Below, in pieces: positions 1-10,332 of a DNA stretch of 64,000 nucleotides (within the stretch, counting starts at the first letter, position 1; every line of letters begins with the position of its first letter). The position numbers and the translations under genes are program-made. The stretch spans positions 62,001 through 126,000 of the forward strand of contig NZ_QJUI01000004.1 of NCBI RefSeq assembly GCF_004327285.1. The letters are read 5' to 3'. The DNA is from Phytopseudomonas daroniae (GTDB lineage Bacteria; Pseudomonadota; Gammaproteobacteria; Pseudomonadales; Pseudomonadaceae). The notes under the pieces were generated by a model. The model had not been told where the DNA came from. It saw nothing but the letters and a program-made list of their open reading frames with translations, and searched no databases.

Positions 1-1002
1 GTATGGATGAAGTTGCGCCCAAGCGGACTGGGTGAGGGTTTCGCCAGCGCCAACGGCCGTATCGAAGCCACCGAAGTGGACGTGGCCAGCAAGCTGGCCG
101 GCCGGCTCCTGGAAATCGAGGTCGAGGAAGGCGACTTCGTCCAGGCCGGGCAGATCCTGGCGCGCATGGATACCCAGGTGCTCGTGGCGCAGTTGAACCA
201 GGCCCAGGCCCAGGTACGCCAGGCGCAGAACGCCACCCGTACGGCCCATTCCCAGGTCTCCCTGCGGCAAAGCGAGAAGGTCACCGCCGAAGCCGTGGTG
301 CGCCAGCGCCGCGCCGAACTCAGCGCCACGCAGAAACGCCATGAGCGTACCGCGATCCTGGTCAAGCGCAATGCCCTGCCACGCCAGCAACTCGATGACG
401 ACCTGGCCGCCCTGCAGAGCGGCCAGGCCGCCCTCGCCGCCGCGCAGTCCCAGGTGGTCTCGGCCCAGGCCGGCATCGAGGCCGCGCAATCCCAGGTGAT
501 CGAGGCCGAATCGGCGGTGCAGGCCGCCCAGGCCAGCGTCGAGCGGCTGCAGGCCGATATCGAGGACAGCCAGCTCAAGGCACCGCGCAGCGGCCGCGTG
601 CAGTACCGTATCAGCCAGCCCGGCGAAGTGCTGGCCGCGGGCGGCAAGGTGCTCAACCTGGTCGACCTCAACGATGTCTACATGAACATCTTCCTGCCTT
701 CGCAGCAGGCCGGCCGGGTCGCCCTCGGTTCCGATGTGCACCTGGTGCTGGATGCGGCGCCGCAGTATGTGATCCCGGCCAAGGTGACCTTCGTGGCCAG
801 CGTCGCGCAGTTCACGCCGAAGACCGTGGAAACCGCCAGCGAACGCGAGAAGCTGATGTTCCGGATCAAGGCGCGGATCGACCCCGACTTGCTCAAGGCG
901 CATCTGGAGCAGGTCAAGACCGGCATCCCCGGCATGGCCTACCTGAAACTCGACGCTGCCGCCGAATGGCCGCAAGACCTGCAGATCCGGATTCCCCAAT
1001 GA
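1..1002 (+). CDS. yhiI: HlyD-family periplasmic adaptor subunit of ABC exporter, 5' truncated by window
   Basis: Membrane fusion (adaptor) subunit expected to link the inner-membrane ABC exporter encoded by the next two genes to an outer-membrane channel. The frame is open from base 1 and an internal ATG lies at 7. The usual N-terminal membrane anchor is absent, so the true start is upstream and about 20 residues are missing. Visible are the first half of the barrel-sandwich/lipoyl domain ([16 protein letters not shown]), a long Ala/Gln-rich alpha-helical hairpin (about residues 60-185 of the visible part), then the second lipoyl half ([12 protein letters not shown]) and a beta-barrel segment. 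These motifs and the gene order match E. coli YhiI-RbbA-YhhJ. The stop codon overlaps the next start (ATGA), indicating translational coupling. Confidence 0.9.
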   Translation, partial: VWMKLRPSGLGEGFASANGRIEATEVDVASKLAGRLLEIEVEEGDFVQAGQILARMDTQVLVAQLNQAQAQVRQAQNATRTAHSQVSLRQSEKVTAEAVVRQRRAELSATQKRHERTAILVKRNALPRQQLDDDLAALQSGQAALAAAQSQVVSAQAGIEAAQSQVIEAESAVQAAQASVERLQADIEDSQLKAPRSGRVQYRISQPGEVLAAGGKVLNLVDLNDVYMNIFLPSQQAGRVALGSDVHLVLDAAPQYVIPAKVTFVASVAQFTPKTVETASEREKLMFRIKARIDPDLLKAHLEQVKTGIPGMAYLKLDAAAEWPQDLQIRIPQ

Positions 1003-3743
1003 CGCAGAGCCCCTCCGTCGTGGCGCAACTGCTCGACGTCAGCCTGCGCTACGGCAAGACCTGCGCGGTGGATCACGTCAGCCTGGAGATTCCCGCCAGG
1101 CGCATGATCGGCCTGATCGGCCCGGACGGGGTCGGCAAGTCCAGCCTGCTGGCGCTGATCGCCGGGGCGCGCAAGCTGCAGGACGGCACGGTGCGGGTGC
1201 TCGATGGCGACATGGCCGACGCCGGCCACCGCCGCGCCATCTGCCCGCGCATCGCCTACATGCCCCAGGGCCTGGGCAAGAACCTCTACCCGACCCTGAC
1301 CGTGTTCGAGAACCTCGACTTCTTCGGCCGGCTGTTCGGCCAGGACGCAGCGGAACGCAAGGCGCGCATCGCCGACCTGGTGCAGAGCACCGGCCTCGCG
1401 CCCTTCACCGAGCGCCCGGCGGGCAAGCTGTCCGGCGGCATGAAGCAGAAGCTCGGGCTGTGCTGCGCGCTGATCCACGACCCGGACCTGCTGATCCTCG
1501 ACGAACCCACCACCGGCGTCGACCCGCTGGCGCGCAACCAGTTCTGGGAGCTGATCGAGCGCATCCGCACGCGCCGTCCCGGCATGAGCGTGCTGGTCGC
1601 CACCGCCTACATGGACGAAGCCCAGCGTTTCGACTGGCTGGTGGCCATGGACGACGGCAAGGTGCTGGATACCGGCACTCCCGGCGAACTGCTCGAACGC
1701 ACCGCCACCGACAACCTGGAAGAAGCCTTCATCGCCCTGTTGCCCGAAGCCAAGCGCAGCGGCCACCATGCCCTGGTGATTCCACCGCGCCCGGCGGCCA
1801 GCGGCAACGACGCGGTGGCCATCGAGGCCCATGGCCTGACCTGTCGCTTCGGCGATTTCGTCGCCGTCGACCACGTGGATTTCCGCATCGAACGCGGGGA
1901 GATCTTCGGCTTCCTCGGCTCCAATGGCTGCGGCAAGTCGACCACCATGAAGATGCTCACCGGCCTGCAGCCGGCCAGCGAAGGCGAAGCCTTCCTGTTC
2001 GGCCAGCCGGTCGACCCCAGGGACATCGAAACCCGCCGGCGGGTCGGCTACATGTCCCAGGCCTTTTCCCTGTACAGCGAGCTGAGCGTGCTGCAGAACC
2101 TCGACCTGCACGCCCGGCTGTTCCACATTCCCGTGGCACAGCGCCCTGGCCGTATCCAGGAAATGCTCGACAGGTTCAACCTCCAGGGCGTTGCCGAGCA
2201 ATTGCCGGCCGACCTGCCCCTGGGCGTGCGCCAACGCCTGTCGCTGGCGGTGGCGGTGATCCACAAGCCGGAGATCCTGATCCTCGACGAGCCCACCTCG
2301 GGGGTCGACCCGATCGCCCGGGACGGCTTCTGGGAACTGCTGATCGACCTGTCGCGCAACGATGGCGTGACCATCTTCATTTCCACCCACTTCATGAACG
2401 AGGCGCTGCGCTGCGACCGCATGTCGATGATGCACGCCGGCCGGGTGCTGGACAGCGACACGCCGCAGGCGCTGATGGACAAGCGCGGCCTGGCCACCCT
2501 GGAAGAGACCTTCATCGCCTACCTGCGCGATGCCGCCGGCAGCGACGAGAGCGCCCCGGAGGCCACGCCGGGCGTAGCGCCAGAGACGTCGAACGGCACC
2601 GCCGGCGCGTCGACGTCACGCTTCAGCCTGCGTCGCCTGTACAGCTATACCCAGCGCGAATCCATGGAACTGCGCCGCGACCCGATCCGCGCCACCCTGG
2701 CCCTGCTCGGTACGGTGCTGCTGATGTTCATCATGGGCTACGGCATCAGCCTGGACGTGGAGGACCTGAACTACGCGGTGCTCGACCGCGACCAGACCAC
2801 CACCAGCGCCGCCTACGCCCTGAACATCGCCGGCTCGCGCTACTTCGTCGAGCAAGCACCGTTGCGTGACTATGCCGATCTCGACCAGCGCATGCGCAAG
2901 GGCGAGATCAGCCTGGCGCTGGAGATTCCGCCCGGCTTCGGCCGCGACCTCAAGCGCGGCGAGGTGCCGCAGGTGGGCTTCTGGGTGGATGGCGCCATGC
3001 CGACCCGCGCCGACACCATCAAGGGCTACGTGCAAGGCATCCACCAGAGCTACCTGGAGGAACTCGCCCGTGGCTCGACCCAGGGGGTGGCGGCCAGTCC
3101 GTTCGACATCACCCTGCGCTACCGCTACAACCCCGACGTACAGAGCCTGCCGGCCATGGTGCCGGCGGTGATCCCGATCCTGCTGATGCTGATCCCGGCC
3201 ATGCTCACCGCCCTCGGCGTGGTGCGCGAGAAGGAACTGGGCTCGATCACCAATTTCTATGTCACCCCGGTGACCCGCCTGGAATTCCTGCTCGGCAAGC
3301 AGTTGCCCTACATCGGCCTGGGCATGATCAACTTCTTCATGCTGGTGGCCCTGTCGGTGCTGGTGTTCGACGTCCAGGTCAAGGGCAGCATGCTGACCCT
3401 GACCATCGGCGCCCTGCTCTACGTGATCTGCGCCACCGGACTCGGCCTGCTGATGTCGTCGATCCTCAACAGCCAGATCGCCGCCATCTTCGGCACCGCC
3501 ATCGCCACCCTGCTGCCGGCGACGCAGTTTTCCGGCCTGATCCACCCGGTATCGGCCATGGAAGGCGCCGGCGCCTTCATCGGCAATATCTACCCGACCA
3601 GCCACTTCCTGACCATCAGCCGTGGCGTGTTCTCCAAGGCCCTGGGTTTGCACGACCTGTACCTCTATTTCTTTCCCCTGCTATTGACCATTCCCGTGCT
3701 GACCCTGCTCAGCGTCGCCGGCCTGAAGAAGCAGGAGCATTGA
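999..3743 (+). CDS. rbbA: RbbA-type ABC transporter: two ATPase domains fused to a permease
   Basis: A 914-residue fusion, close to E. coli RbbA (about 911). Two ABC ATPase domains come first. Domain 1 has Walker A GPDGVGKS at residues 41-48, signature LSGGMKQ and Walker B LLILDEP. Domain 2 (from about residue 275) has Walker A GSNGCGKS, Walker B ILILDEP and a degenerate signature, LPLGVRQ. An ABC-2 permease half follows (about 550-914) with one N-terminal membrane segment, a large extracytoplasmic domain and a C-terminal membrane cluster. The ATG at 999 overlaps the upstream stop codon; an in-frame ATG at 966 would overlap yhiI by 37 bases and is less likely. E. coli RbbA has been described as ribosome-associated, but with an adaptor and second permease alongside, an export role is the simpler inference. 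Substrate unknown. Confidence 0.92.
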   Translation: MTQSPSVVAQLLDVSLRYGKTCAVDHVSLEIPARRMIGLIGPDGVGKSSLLALIAGARKLQDGTVRVLDGDMADAGHRRAICPRIAYMPQGLGKNLYPTLTVFENLDFFGRLFGQDAAERKARIADLVQSTGLAPFTERPAGKLSGGMKQKLGLCCALIHDPDLLILDEPTTGVDPLARNQFWELIERIRTRRPGMSVLVATAYMDEAQRFDWLVAMDDGKVLDTGTPGELLERTATDNLEEAFIALLPEAKRSGHHALVIPPRPAASGNDAVAIEAHGLTCRFGDFVAVDHVDFRIERGEIFGFLGSNGCGKSTTMKMLTGLQPASEGEAFLFGQPVDPRDIETRRRVGYMSQAFSLYSELSVLQNLDLHARLFHIPVAQRPGRIQEMLDRFNLQGVAEQLPADLPLGVRQRLSLAVAVIHKPEILILDEPTSGVDPIARDGFWELLIDLSRNDGVTIFISTHFMNEALRCDRMSMMHAGRVLDSDTPQALMDKRGLATLEETFIAYLRDAAGSDESAPEATPGVAPETSNGTAGASTSRFSLRRLYSYTQRESMELRRDPIRATLALLGTVLLMFIMGYGISLDVEDLNYAVLDRDQTTTSAAYALNIAGSRYFVEQAPLRDYADLDQRMRKGEISLALEIPPGFGRDLKRGEVPQVGFWVDGAMPTRADTIKGYVQGIHQSYLEELARGSTQGVAASPFDITLRYRYNPDVQSLPAMVPAVIPILLMLIPAMLTALGVVREKELGSITNFYVTPVTRLEFLLGKQLPYIGLGMINFFMLVALSVLVFDVQVKGSMLTLTIGALLYVICATGLGLLMSSILNSQIAAIFGTAIATLLPATQFSGLIHPVSAMEGAGAFIGNIYPTSHFLTISRGVFSKALGLHDLYLYFFPLLLTIPVLTLLSVAGLKKQEH

Positions 3744-3744
3744 G

Positions 3745-4860
3745 ATGCGCAAACTGAGCAATATCCTGCAGTTGGGGATCAAGGAACTGCGCAGCCTGTA
3801 TCGCGATCCGGCGTTGCTGCTGCTGATCGTCTACGCCTTCACCCTCGGCATCTACTCCAGCGCCACCGGGGTGCCGGAAGCCCCGCACCGCGCCACCATC
3901 GGGGTGATCGACGAAGACCAGTCGCAGCTGTCCCAGCGCATCATCGCGGCCTTCCAGATGCCCTACTTCCTCGCCCCGAAGCCGATCACCCTGGAGGAAA
4001 TGGACAGCGGCATGGATGCGGGCCTCTACACCTTCACCCTGAACATCCCGCCGAACTTCCAGCAGGATCTGCTCGCCGGGCGCCAGCCGAGCATCCAGCT
4101 CAACGTCGACGCCACCCAGGTCAGCCAGGCCTTCACCGGCGCCGGGCACATCCAGCAGATCATCAGCGCCGAAGCCGGCGAATTCCTCCAGCGCACGCGC
4201 GGCGCGGCGACCCAGTCGGTCGAGGCGGTGGTGCACATGAACTACAACCCCAACCTGGTACGCGCCTGGTTCGGCTCGGTGAACGAGGTGATCAACCAGA
4301 TCACCATGCTGTCGATCATCCTCACCGGCGCCGCGCTGATCCGCGAACGCGAGCACGGCACCATCGAGCATCTGCTGGTGATGCCGGTCACGCCGTTCGA
4401 GATCATGTGCGCCAAGGTCTGGTCGATGGGGCTGGTGGTACTGACGGCTTCGGCCATCGCCCTGACCCTGGTGGTCGAGGGCTGGCTGGAGGTGCCCATA
4501 CCGGGCTCCATCGCGCTGTTCCTGTGCGGTGCGGCCCTGCACCTGTTCGCCACTACCTCGATGGGCATCTTCTTCGGCACCCTGGCCCGTTCGATGCCGC
4601 AACTGGGCCTGCTGATCATCCTCGTGCTGATGCCGCTGCAGATCCTCTCGGGCGGCATGACGCCCCGGGAAAGCATGCCGGAGGCGGTGCAACACATCAT
4701 GCTGCTGGCCCCCACCACGCACTTCGTCGAACTGGCCCAGGCCATCCTCTTCCGTGGCGCGGGAAGCACCATCGTCTGGCCACAGCTGGTGGCGCTGGCC
4801 ATCATCGGCAGCCTGTTCTTCGTCGGCGCCTTGTCGCGGCTGCGCAAGTCATTGCATTGA
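3745..4860 (+). CDS. yhhJ: ABC-2 type permease subunit (YhhJ-like)
   Basis: A 371-residue ABC-2 family inner-membrane permease. One N-terminal membrane segment (about residues 22-40) is followed by a roughly 140-residue periplasmic domain and five or six C-terminal helices containing the family hallmark around ALIREREHGTIEHLLVMPV. It starts one base after the rbbA stop, so the three genes form one operon. It probably supplies the second permease half beside the permease domain fused into RbbA, with YhiI as adaptor. No outer-membrane channel gene is seen downstream, so a shared TolC-like protein is presumed. Confidence 0.92.
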   Translation: MRKLSNILQLGIKELRSLYRDPALLLLIVYAFTLGIYSSATGVPEAPHRATIGVIDEDQSQLSQRIIAAFQMPYFLAPKPITLEEMDSGMDAGLYTFTLNIPPNFQQDLLAGRQPSIQLNVDATQVSQAFTGAGHIQQIISAEAGEFLQRTRGAATQSVEAVVHMNYNPNLVRAWFGSVNEVINQITMLSIILTGAALIREREHGTIEHLLVMPVTPFEIMCAKVWSMGLVVLTASAIALTLVVEGWLEVPIPGSIALFLCGAALHLFATTSMGIFFGTLARSMPQLGLLIILVLMPLQILSGGMTPRESMPEAVQHIMLLAPTTHFVELAQAILFRGAGSTIVWPQLVALAIIGSLFFVGALSRLRKSLH

Positions 4861-4926
4861 GGATCGATCGATGCCGAAGCGCCACGCACAGCCGACACCC
4901 CACCTGAGCCATACCGGAGTCTCACC

Positions 4927-5145
4927 ATGAAACAATTCGCCATCATCCTCTCTGCCGTTGCCCTCGCCGCCCTGTTGAGCGGCTGCTCCACGCCTTCGCT
5001 GATCATTCTCAACGACGGCCAGGAACTGCAGACGCTGGACAAGCCCAAGTTCGATAAAAAGACCGGCTTCTACGAATTCCGGCAACTGGACGGCAAGTCG
5101 AACCGCATCAACAAGGATCAGGTGCAAAGCATCAAGCAACTGTAA
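4927..5145 (+). CDS. Small YgdI/YgdR-family lipoprotein
   Basis: A 72-residue predicted lipoprotein. The N-terminus is a signal peptide ending in a lipobox (LLSGC, Cys about residue 20). The mature part is a compact all-beta SH3-like domain with the YgdI/YgdR features IILNDGQ and a C-terminal KDQVQSIKQL. A GGAG ribosome-binding site lies 8 bases before the ATG. It lies 66 bases after yhhJ on the same strand and could be cotranscribed, though these lipoproteins usually stand alone. Function of the family is not established; it is an abundant periplasm-facing envelope lipoprotein in enterics. Confidence 0.85.
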   Translation: MKQFAIILSAVALAALLSGCSTPSLIILNDGQELQTLDKPKFDKKTGFYEFRQLDGKSNRINKDQVQSIKQL

Positions 5146-5425
5146 CGTCCGTGCGCTACTGATGCGGCTCCAGCGGCGCGCCCGTCATGGCGGGTGCGTT
5201 GGTGCCCGAGCCGTCCAGGCGAGCCCATGCGCTCCGCTCGCCGTGCGGCGGTCGATCGAAACGGATGCCGCGTTCGTGCCTACACTGGTGACACACCATC
5301 CTCGCCGGATCCAGTCGTACCGGTGCGCCGCCAGGCGATGGCGGACAGGTCGTGACCGCGGACGCCGGGCACGACCTGGCGCCCAACGCCTCGAACGAAC
5401 CACCACAGCCCGACAGGAGTTGCCC

Positions 5426-7918
5426 GTGTTCCATTTCAATCCCGACCTTTCCAGTGCCGATACCACGCCCTCCCCCGTACCGCCTGCCGCCGACAAGCCG
5501 GCGCTCGACGATCGGCAACTGGCGGTCATCCAGCGCTACTGGCAGGCGGCCAATTACCTCTGCGTGGGGCAGATCTACCTGCAGGACAACGCGCTGTTGC
5601 AGGAGCCGCTGAAGGCCGAGCACATCAAGCCACGCCTGCTCGGCCACTGGGGCACCTCGGCCGGACAGAACTTCATCTATGCCCACCTCAACCACCTGAT
5701 CGGCCGCGAAAACGTGGAGATGCTGTTCCTCTCCGGCCCCGGCCACGGCGGCCCGACCCTCAACGCCTGCGCCTGGCTGGAGGGCACCTACAGCGAAGTC
5801 CACCCGCAGATCAGCCGTGACGCCGACGGCATGCGCCGCTTCTTCCGCTCGTTCTCGACCCCCGGCGGCATACCCAGCCACTGTGGGCCGCACACACCGA
5901 ACTCGCTGCACGAAGGGGGCGAACTGGGCTACTCGCTGATGCATGCCTTCGGCACCGTGTTCGACAACCCCGAGCTGGTGGCGGTCTGCGTGATCGGCGA
6001 CGGCGAAGCGGAAACCTGCCCGCTGGAAGGCAGCTGGAAAAGCATTCGCTTCCTCGATCCGCGCAAGGACGGCGCGGTGCTGCCGATCCTGCACCTCAAC
6101 GGCTACAAGATCTCCGGCCCGACCGTCGAGGCGCGTACCGATGACGCCGACCTGATCCAGCTCTACCAGGGCCGCGGCTACGAGCCGATCATCGTCGCCG
6201 GCGACGACCTGCCCGGCATGCACCAGCGCTTCGCCGCCGCCCTGTCCGACAGCTACCAGCGGATTCGCCAGTTGCAGGCCCAGGCCCGCGACCAGGACCT
6301 GCCGCGGGTCGGCCGCTGGCCGATGATCATCCTGCGCTCCCCCAAAGGCTGGACCGGGCCGATCGAAGTCGACGGCCTGCCGGTGTCCGGCACCTTCCGC
6401 GCCCATCAGGTGCCCCTGGCGGGGGTGCGGGAAGACCCGCAGCACCTGGCCTTGCTGGAGGCCTGGCTGCGCAGCTACGAACCCCACAGCCTGTTCGACG
6501 ACAACGGCGTGCCGGCGGCCGATCTCGACGGGCTCAACCCGCCCGCCCACCTGCGCCTCGGCGCGGTGCCCCACGCCAACGGCGGGCGGCTACTGACCGC
6601 CCTGGATCTGCCCGCCTTCGGCGAATACTCGCTGGAAGTACCAGCCCCCGGCCAGGTGATCGCCGAGGCGCCGCGCAAGCTGGGCGAGTTCCTGCGCGAC
6701 GTGATCCGCCGCAACCCGCGCAACTTCCGGATGTTCAGTCCCGACGAAACCAATTCCAACCGCCTCAACGCGGTGTTCGAAGCCTCTTCCCGCACCGCCT
6801 CCGGCCCGCTGCTGGAACTGGACGATCAACTGGCGATGGACGGCCGGGTCATGGAAGTGCTCAGCGAACACCTGTGCGAAGGCTGGCTGGAAGGCTATCT
6901 GCTCACCGGGCGGCATGGCATGTGGTCGACCTACGAGGCCTTCGCCCAGGTCGTCGATTCGATGGTCACCCAGCATGCCAAATGGCTGCAGCAATGCCGC
7001 GAATTTGCCTGGCGCAAGCCGCTGGCGTCGCTGAACATCCTGATCACCAGCCACGCCTGGCGCAATGACCACAATGGCTTCAGCCATCAATCCACCGGCT
7101 TCGTCGACAACGTCCTGCAACGCCGCTCGGAGGTGGTGCGCATCTACTACCCGCCGGACTCCAACTGCCTGGTCAACGTGTTCGACCACTGCCTGCGCAG
7201 TCGCAACTACATCAACGTGGTGACCTGCGGCAAACAGCCGGACTTCCAGTGGCTGGACTTCGAAGCGGCCCTGGAACACTGCTCGCGCGGCGCGTCGATC
7301 TGGAGCTTCGCCAGCAGCGACGGCGGCGGCGAGCCGGACATCGTGCTGGCCTGCGCCGGCGACGTGCCCACCACGGAAGCGGTGGCCGCCTCATGGCTGC
7401 TGCAGAAGCATGTGCCGGGGATCAAGGTGCGCCTGGTCAACGTGGTCGACCTGGGCATCCTCGCCTCGCCGCGGGATCGCCCCCACGGCCTCGACGACGC
7501 CAGCTTCGAAGCCCTGTTCACCCGGGATGTGCCGGTGATCTTCGCCTTCCATGGCTCGACCTGGGTCATCCACTCCATGGTGCATGGCCGGGCCAACGAG
7601 GCCCGCTTCCATGTCCGCGGTTTCTCCGATCAAGGCACCACCACCACCCCGTTCGACATGGTGGTGCTGAACGACCTCAGCCGCTACCAGCTGGCCAGCG
7701 AAGCGCTCAAGTACGTGCCCCGCCTGCGCGCCCAGGCCAGCCAGGCGGTCGATCTGTTCCAGCGCAAACTGCGCGAGCACCACAGCTATATCCGCGAGCA
7801 CTTCGAGGACTTGCCGGAAATCCGCAACTGGCACTGGACGGATGATTTCGAGCAACCGACCGCCCCGCCGCCACTGGCCAAGGGACATGCCCGGGGCCAG
7901 ACCTTCACCGACGCGTGA
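5426..7918 (+). CDS. xfp: Phosphoketolase (xylulose-5-phosphate/fructose-6-phosphate)
   Basis: Thiamine-diphosphate enzyme that cleaves xylulose 5-phosphate (and often fructose 6-phosphate) with inorganic phosphate, giving acetyl phosphate and glyceraldehyde 3-phosphate or erythrose 4-phosphate. The 830-residue product has the usual family length. Visible family features are SGPGHGGPTLNA near the N-terminus, the ThDP-binding IGDGEAETCPLEGSWKS block, and C-terminal NDLSRYQL. The start is GTG 5426, preceded by AGGAG at 5415-5419; the frame remains open upstream to 5162 without coding character. It stands alone, with no acetate kinase or phosphotransacetylase in the window. Most pseudomonads rely on the Entner-Doudoroff route, so this would be a carbon-conserving bypass yielding acetyl phosphate. 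Confidence 0.95.
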   Translation: MFHFNPDLSSADTTPSPVPPAADKPALDDRQLAVIQRYWQAANYLCVGQIYLQDNALLQEPLKAEHIKPRLLGHWGTSAGQNFIYAHLNHLIGRENVEMLFLSGPGHGGPTLNACAWLEGTYSEVHPQISRDADGMRRFFRSFSTPGGIPSHCGPHTPNSLHEGGELGYSLMHAFGTVFDNPELVAVCVIGDGEAETCPLEGSWKSIRFLDPRKDGAVLPILHLNGYKISGPTVEARTDDADLIQLYQGRGYEPIIVAGDDLPGMHQRFAAALSDSYQRIRQLQAQARDQDLPRVGRWPMIILRSPKGWTGPIEVDGLPVSGTFRAHQVPLAGVREDPQHLALLEAWLRSYEPHSLFDDNGVPAADLDGLNPPAHLRLGAVPHANGGRLLTALDLPAFGEYSLEVPAPGQVIAEAPRKLGEFLRDVIRRNPRNFRMFSPDETNSNRLNAVFEASSRTASGPLLELDDQLAMDGRVMEVLSEHLCEGWLEGYLLTGRHGMWSTYEAFAQVVDSMVTQHAKWLQQCREFAWRKPLASLNILITSHAWRNDHNGFSHQSTGFVDNVLQRRSEVVRIYYPPDSNCLVNVFDHCLRSRNYINVVTCGKQPDFQWLDFEAALEHCSRGASIWSFASSDGGGEPDIVLACAGDVPTTEAVAASWLLQKHVPGIKVRLVNVVDLGILASPRDRPHGLDDASFEALFTRDVPVIFAFHGSTWVIHSMVHGRANEARFHVRGFSDQGTTTTPFDMVVLNDLSRYQLASEALKYVPRLRAQASQAVDLFQRKLREHHSYIREHFEDLPEIRNWHWTDDFEQPTAPPPLAKGHARGQTFTDA

Positions 7919-8070
7919 GGCGCGCGCAAGGCTGATGCAGCACGCCAGTCGGCGCTAATGGTCATGACCGCTGGCCGCTCCGAATTACGTTGCCTCACGC
8001 CAAACCGCGTCGCGGCCGCCAATCGCCGCGAGGGCGCGGCGCCTACGGGATCGCGGCAAGCTACCGACCC

Positions 8071-8100
8071 TGTAGGAGCGTCGCCCCCGGCGCGATGCGA
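8071..8100. repeat. REP-like palindromic element
   Basis: Contains TGTAGGAGCG followed by an imperfectly complementary arm ending in CGCGATGCGA, the hallmark of Pseudomonas REP sequences. It lies in the 215-base gap between the convergent xfp and flhB genes, a typical REP location, where it may help end or protect the two transcripts. No other gene or strong terminator is seen in this gap. Confidence 0.6.
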
Positions 8101-8133
8101 TCGTGGCCACCCCGCAGAGTCCGTGGCATGGTG

Positions 8134-9270
8134 CTATTCGTCGCGACGCAGATCCGGCGGAATGGGCAGATCCTTCAACGGTGTTGGCCGCTTGCCCTTG
8201 CCAGCCTGGTACTGACGAATCTGATAGACGTACGCCAATACCTGGGCCACCGCCAGATAAAGACCGGCCGGGATCTCCTGATCCAGTTCGGTGGTGTGAT
8301 AGATCGAGCGAGCCAGGGCTGGCGACTCCAGCAGCATCACGTTGTGCTCCTGAGCGATCTCGCGGATCTTCAGCGCCGTGAAATCCCCCCCTTTGGCCAG
8401 TAGTACCGGTGCCTGGCCCTTTGCCGGGTCGTATTTCAGTGCCACCGCAAAGTGGGTCGGGTTGGTGATTACCACATCGGCCTGAGGTACCGCCTGCATC
8501 ATGCGCCGCTCGGCCATTTCGCGCTGCAACTGGCGAATCCGCTGTTTGACCTCGGGCTTGCCCTCGCTGTCCTTGTACTCGTCCCTGACCTCCTGCTTGG
8601 TCATCTTCAGCTTCTTCTTGTTGTCCCAGAGCTGGAACGGCACATCCACGGCGGCGATCAGGATCAGCCCGAGGGACATCCACAACGCACTCCAGCCGAC
8701 CACTTGAGCGGCATGCATGATCGCCGATTCGATCGGTTCGTTGGCGATCGCCATCAGATCGTCACGATCCATCGACAGCACCACCAGTGCCACCACGAGG
8801 ATCAGGATGAACTTGGCCAGCGCCTTGAGCAGCTCGACCAGTGCCTTCACCGAGAACATGCGCTTGAGCCCGGCCAGCGGGTTCATGCGGCTGAACTTGG
8901 GGGCCATGGCCTTGGCCGAGAACAACCAGCCACCCAGGGCGATGGGGCCGACGATGGAGGCGATCAGCAGGGTCACGAACAGTGGAACCAACGCCTCCAT
9001 CGCCACCTGACCGGAGGCGGCCAGCAACAGGCCCATGTTGCGCTCATCGAACAGATCCTCGCGTGACAACACGAAATTGCCGCGCATGACGTCCAGCAGC
9101 GCGATGCCCAGACCGCCCCCTGTGGCCAGCAGGCCGCCGGTGCCAGCGAGCATGATGGCGAAGGTGTTCAGCTCGCGCGAACGCGCGATCTGCCCTTTCT
9201 CGCGGGATTCACGGAGACGCTTCTCCGTGGGTTCCTCGCTTTTTTCGGCACCACTTTCGGATTCGGCCAC
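8134..9270 (-). CDS. flhB: Flagellar export apparatus protein FlhB
   Basis: Export-gate component and substrate-specificity switch of the flagellar type III secretion apparatus. The 378-residue protein has a charged N-terminal region (EKSEEPTEKRLRESREKGQI), four membrane helices (about residues 35-210) and a cytoplasmic C-terminal domain with the autocleavage motif NPTH in VVITNPTHFAVALKY. Cleavage between Asn and Pro is the family's known switch from hook to filament export, working with FliK (13863-15092). The start is GTG at 9270, directly abutting the fliR stop codon. It is the last gene of the fliL operon here. Confidence 0.97.
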   Translation of the reverse strand: MAESESGAEKSEEPTEKRLRESREKGQIARSRELNTFAIMLAGTGGLLATGGGLGIALLDVMRGNFVLSREDLFDERNMGLLLAASGQVAMEALVPLFVTLLIASIVGPIALGGWLFSAKAMAPKFSRMNPLAGLKRMFSVKALVELLKALAKFILILVVALVVLSMDRDDLMAIANEPIESAIMHAAQVVGWSALWMSLGLILIAAVDVPFQLWDNKKKLKMTKQEVRDEYKDSEGKPEVKQRIRQLQREMAERRMMQAVPQADVVITNPTHFAVALKYDPAKGQAPVLLAKGGDFTALKIREIAQEHNVMLLESPALARSIYHTTELDQEIPAGLYLAVAQVLAYVYQIRQYQAGKGKRPTPLKDLPIPPDLRRDE

Positions 9271-10047
9271 TCAGCTCGCCCTCACCAATTCACGCAGCAT
9301 CGTCAGGGCTTCGGCGGCCATTATCTGGTAATGCGCGAGGATATCGGCCAGGGAAATCCACACGATCACCATCCCCAGCACCAGGGTCAGCGGGAAGCCG
9401 ATGGAAAAGATGTTCAGCTGCGGTGCAGCACGGGTCATCACGCCAAAGGCGATATTGACCACCAGCAACGCGGTAACCGCCGGCAACACCAGAATAAGCG
9501 CCGCCCCCATCACCCAGCCGAGCTTGGTCGCCACTTCCCAGTAGTGCTCAACCTGCAGCCCGGAGCCAGGCGGCAGCGTCACGAAACTCTCGGCCAGCAC
9601 CTCGAACACCACCAGATGGCCGTTCATGGCCAGAAACAGCAAGGTCACCAGCATGGTGAAATACTGGCCGATCACCGGCACCGAAATACCGTTGGCAGGG
9701 TCGACCATGGATGCGAAACCCAGGCCCATCTGCATCGCCAGGATCTGCCCGGCGACCACGAAGACATGGAAGAACAGCTGCAACACGAAGCCGAGCATGA
9801 CGCCGATGAGAATTTCCTGAGCGATGAGCACGAAGGCTTGCAGGCTGATGGCATCGACCTGCGGCATAGGCGGCAACGTCGGTACCAGCACCACACTGAT
9901 GGCCAGCGCCAGATACAGGCGCACCCGGGTCGGCACCAGCTGCGTACCGATGATCGGCATCACCATCAGCAAGGCCGCGATGCGGAACAGCGGCAGCAAA
10001 AAACTGCTGACCCAGCCGCCGATCTGCGCATCGCTCAGTTCGAACAT
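9271..10047 (-). CDS. fliR: Flagellar export gate protein FliR
   Basis: Inner-membrane component of the FliPQR export gate. The 258-residue product is very hydrophobic with six to seven helices. It begins MFELSDAQIGGWVSSFLLPL and has the typical FliR segment PANGISVPVIGQY. It lies 5 bases after fliQ and abuts the flhB GTG start, in the order fliP-fliQ-fliR-flhB. Confidence 0.97.
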   Translation of the reverse strand: MFELSDAQIGGWVSSFLLPLFRIAALLMVMPIIGTQLVPTRVRLYLALAISVVLVPTLPPMPQVDAISLQAFVLIAQEILIGVMLGFVLQLFFHVFVVAGQILAMQMGLGFASMVDPANGISVPVIGQYFTMLVTLLFLAMNGHLVVFEVLAESFVTLPPGSGLQVEHYWEVATKLGWVMGAALILVLPAVTALLVVNIAFGVMTRAAPQLNIFSIGFPLTLVLGMVIVWISLADILAHYQIMAAEALTMLRELVRAS

Positions 10048-10052
10048 CGCAC

Positions 10053-10322
10053 TCAGCCGATCAGCTGCGGGATGTTCATGATCAGATTCTGCGTGTATTC
10101 CATCAGCTCACGCACCATCCAGGGCCCGGCAACGATCAGGGTCAGCAGCATCACCAGCAAACGCGGCAGAAAGCTCAGGGTCTGTTCGTTGATCTGCGTG
10201 GCGGCCTGGAACATCGCCACCATCAGGCCCACCAACAGGCTGGGCGTGACCAGCAAACCGACCATGAGGCAGATCAGCCAGAGCCCTTCACGGAACAGGT
10301 CGACGGCGACTTCAGGGGTCAT
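10053..10322 (-). CDS. fliQ: Flagellar export gate protein FliQ
   Basis: 89-residue, two-helix membrane protein of the FliPQR export gate; length and the N-terminal MTPEVAVDLFREGLW are typical of FliQ. The two hydrophobic segments lie at about residues 15-40 and 50-75. It sits between fliP (10 bases away) and fliR (5 bases). Confidence 0.97.
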   Translation of the reverse strand: MTPEVAVDLFREGLWLICLMVGLLVTPSLLVGLMVAMFQAATQINEQTLSFLPRLLVMLLTLIVAGPWMVRELMEYTQNLIMNIPQLIG

Positions 10323-10332
10323 GTGAACCTCG

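Noticed and set aside
939..2435. 498-codon open frame on the minus strand, rich in His, Gln, Ala and Val
   Set aside because: Antisense to the rbbA ATPase domains; its composition is what the high-GC third-position bias of the real gene produces, and it has no ribosome-binding site or family motif.
5156..6574. 472-codon minus-strand frame opposite phosphoketolase
   Set aside because: Mirror frame of a clear enzyme gene; composition is an artefact of codon bias.
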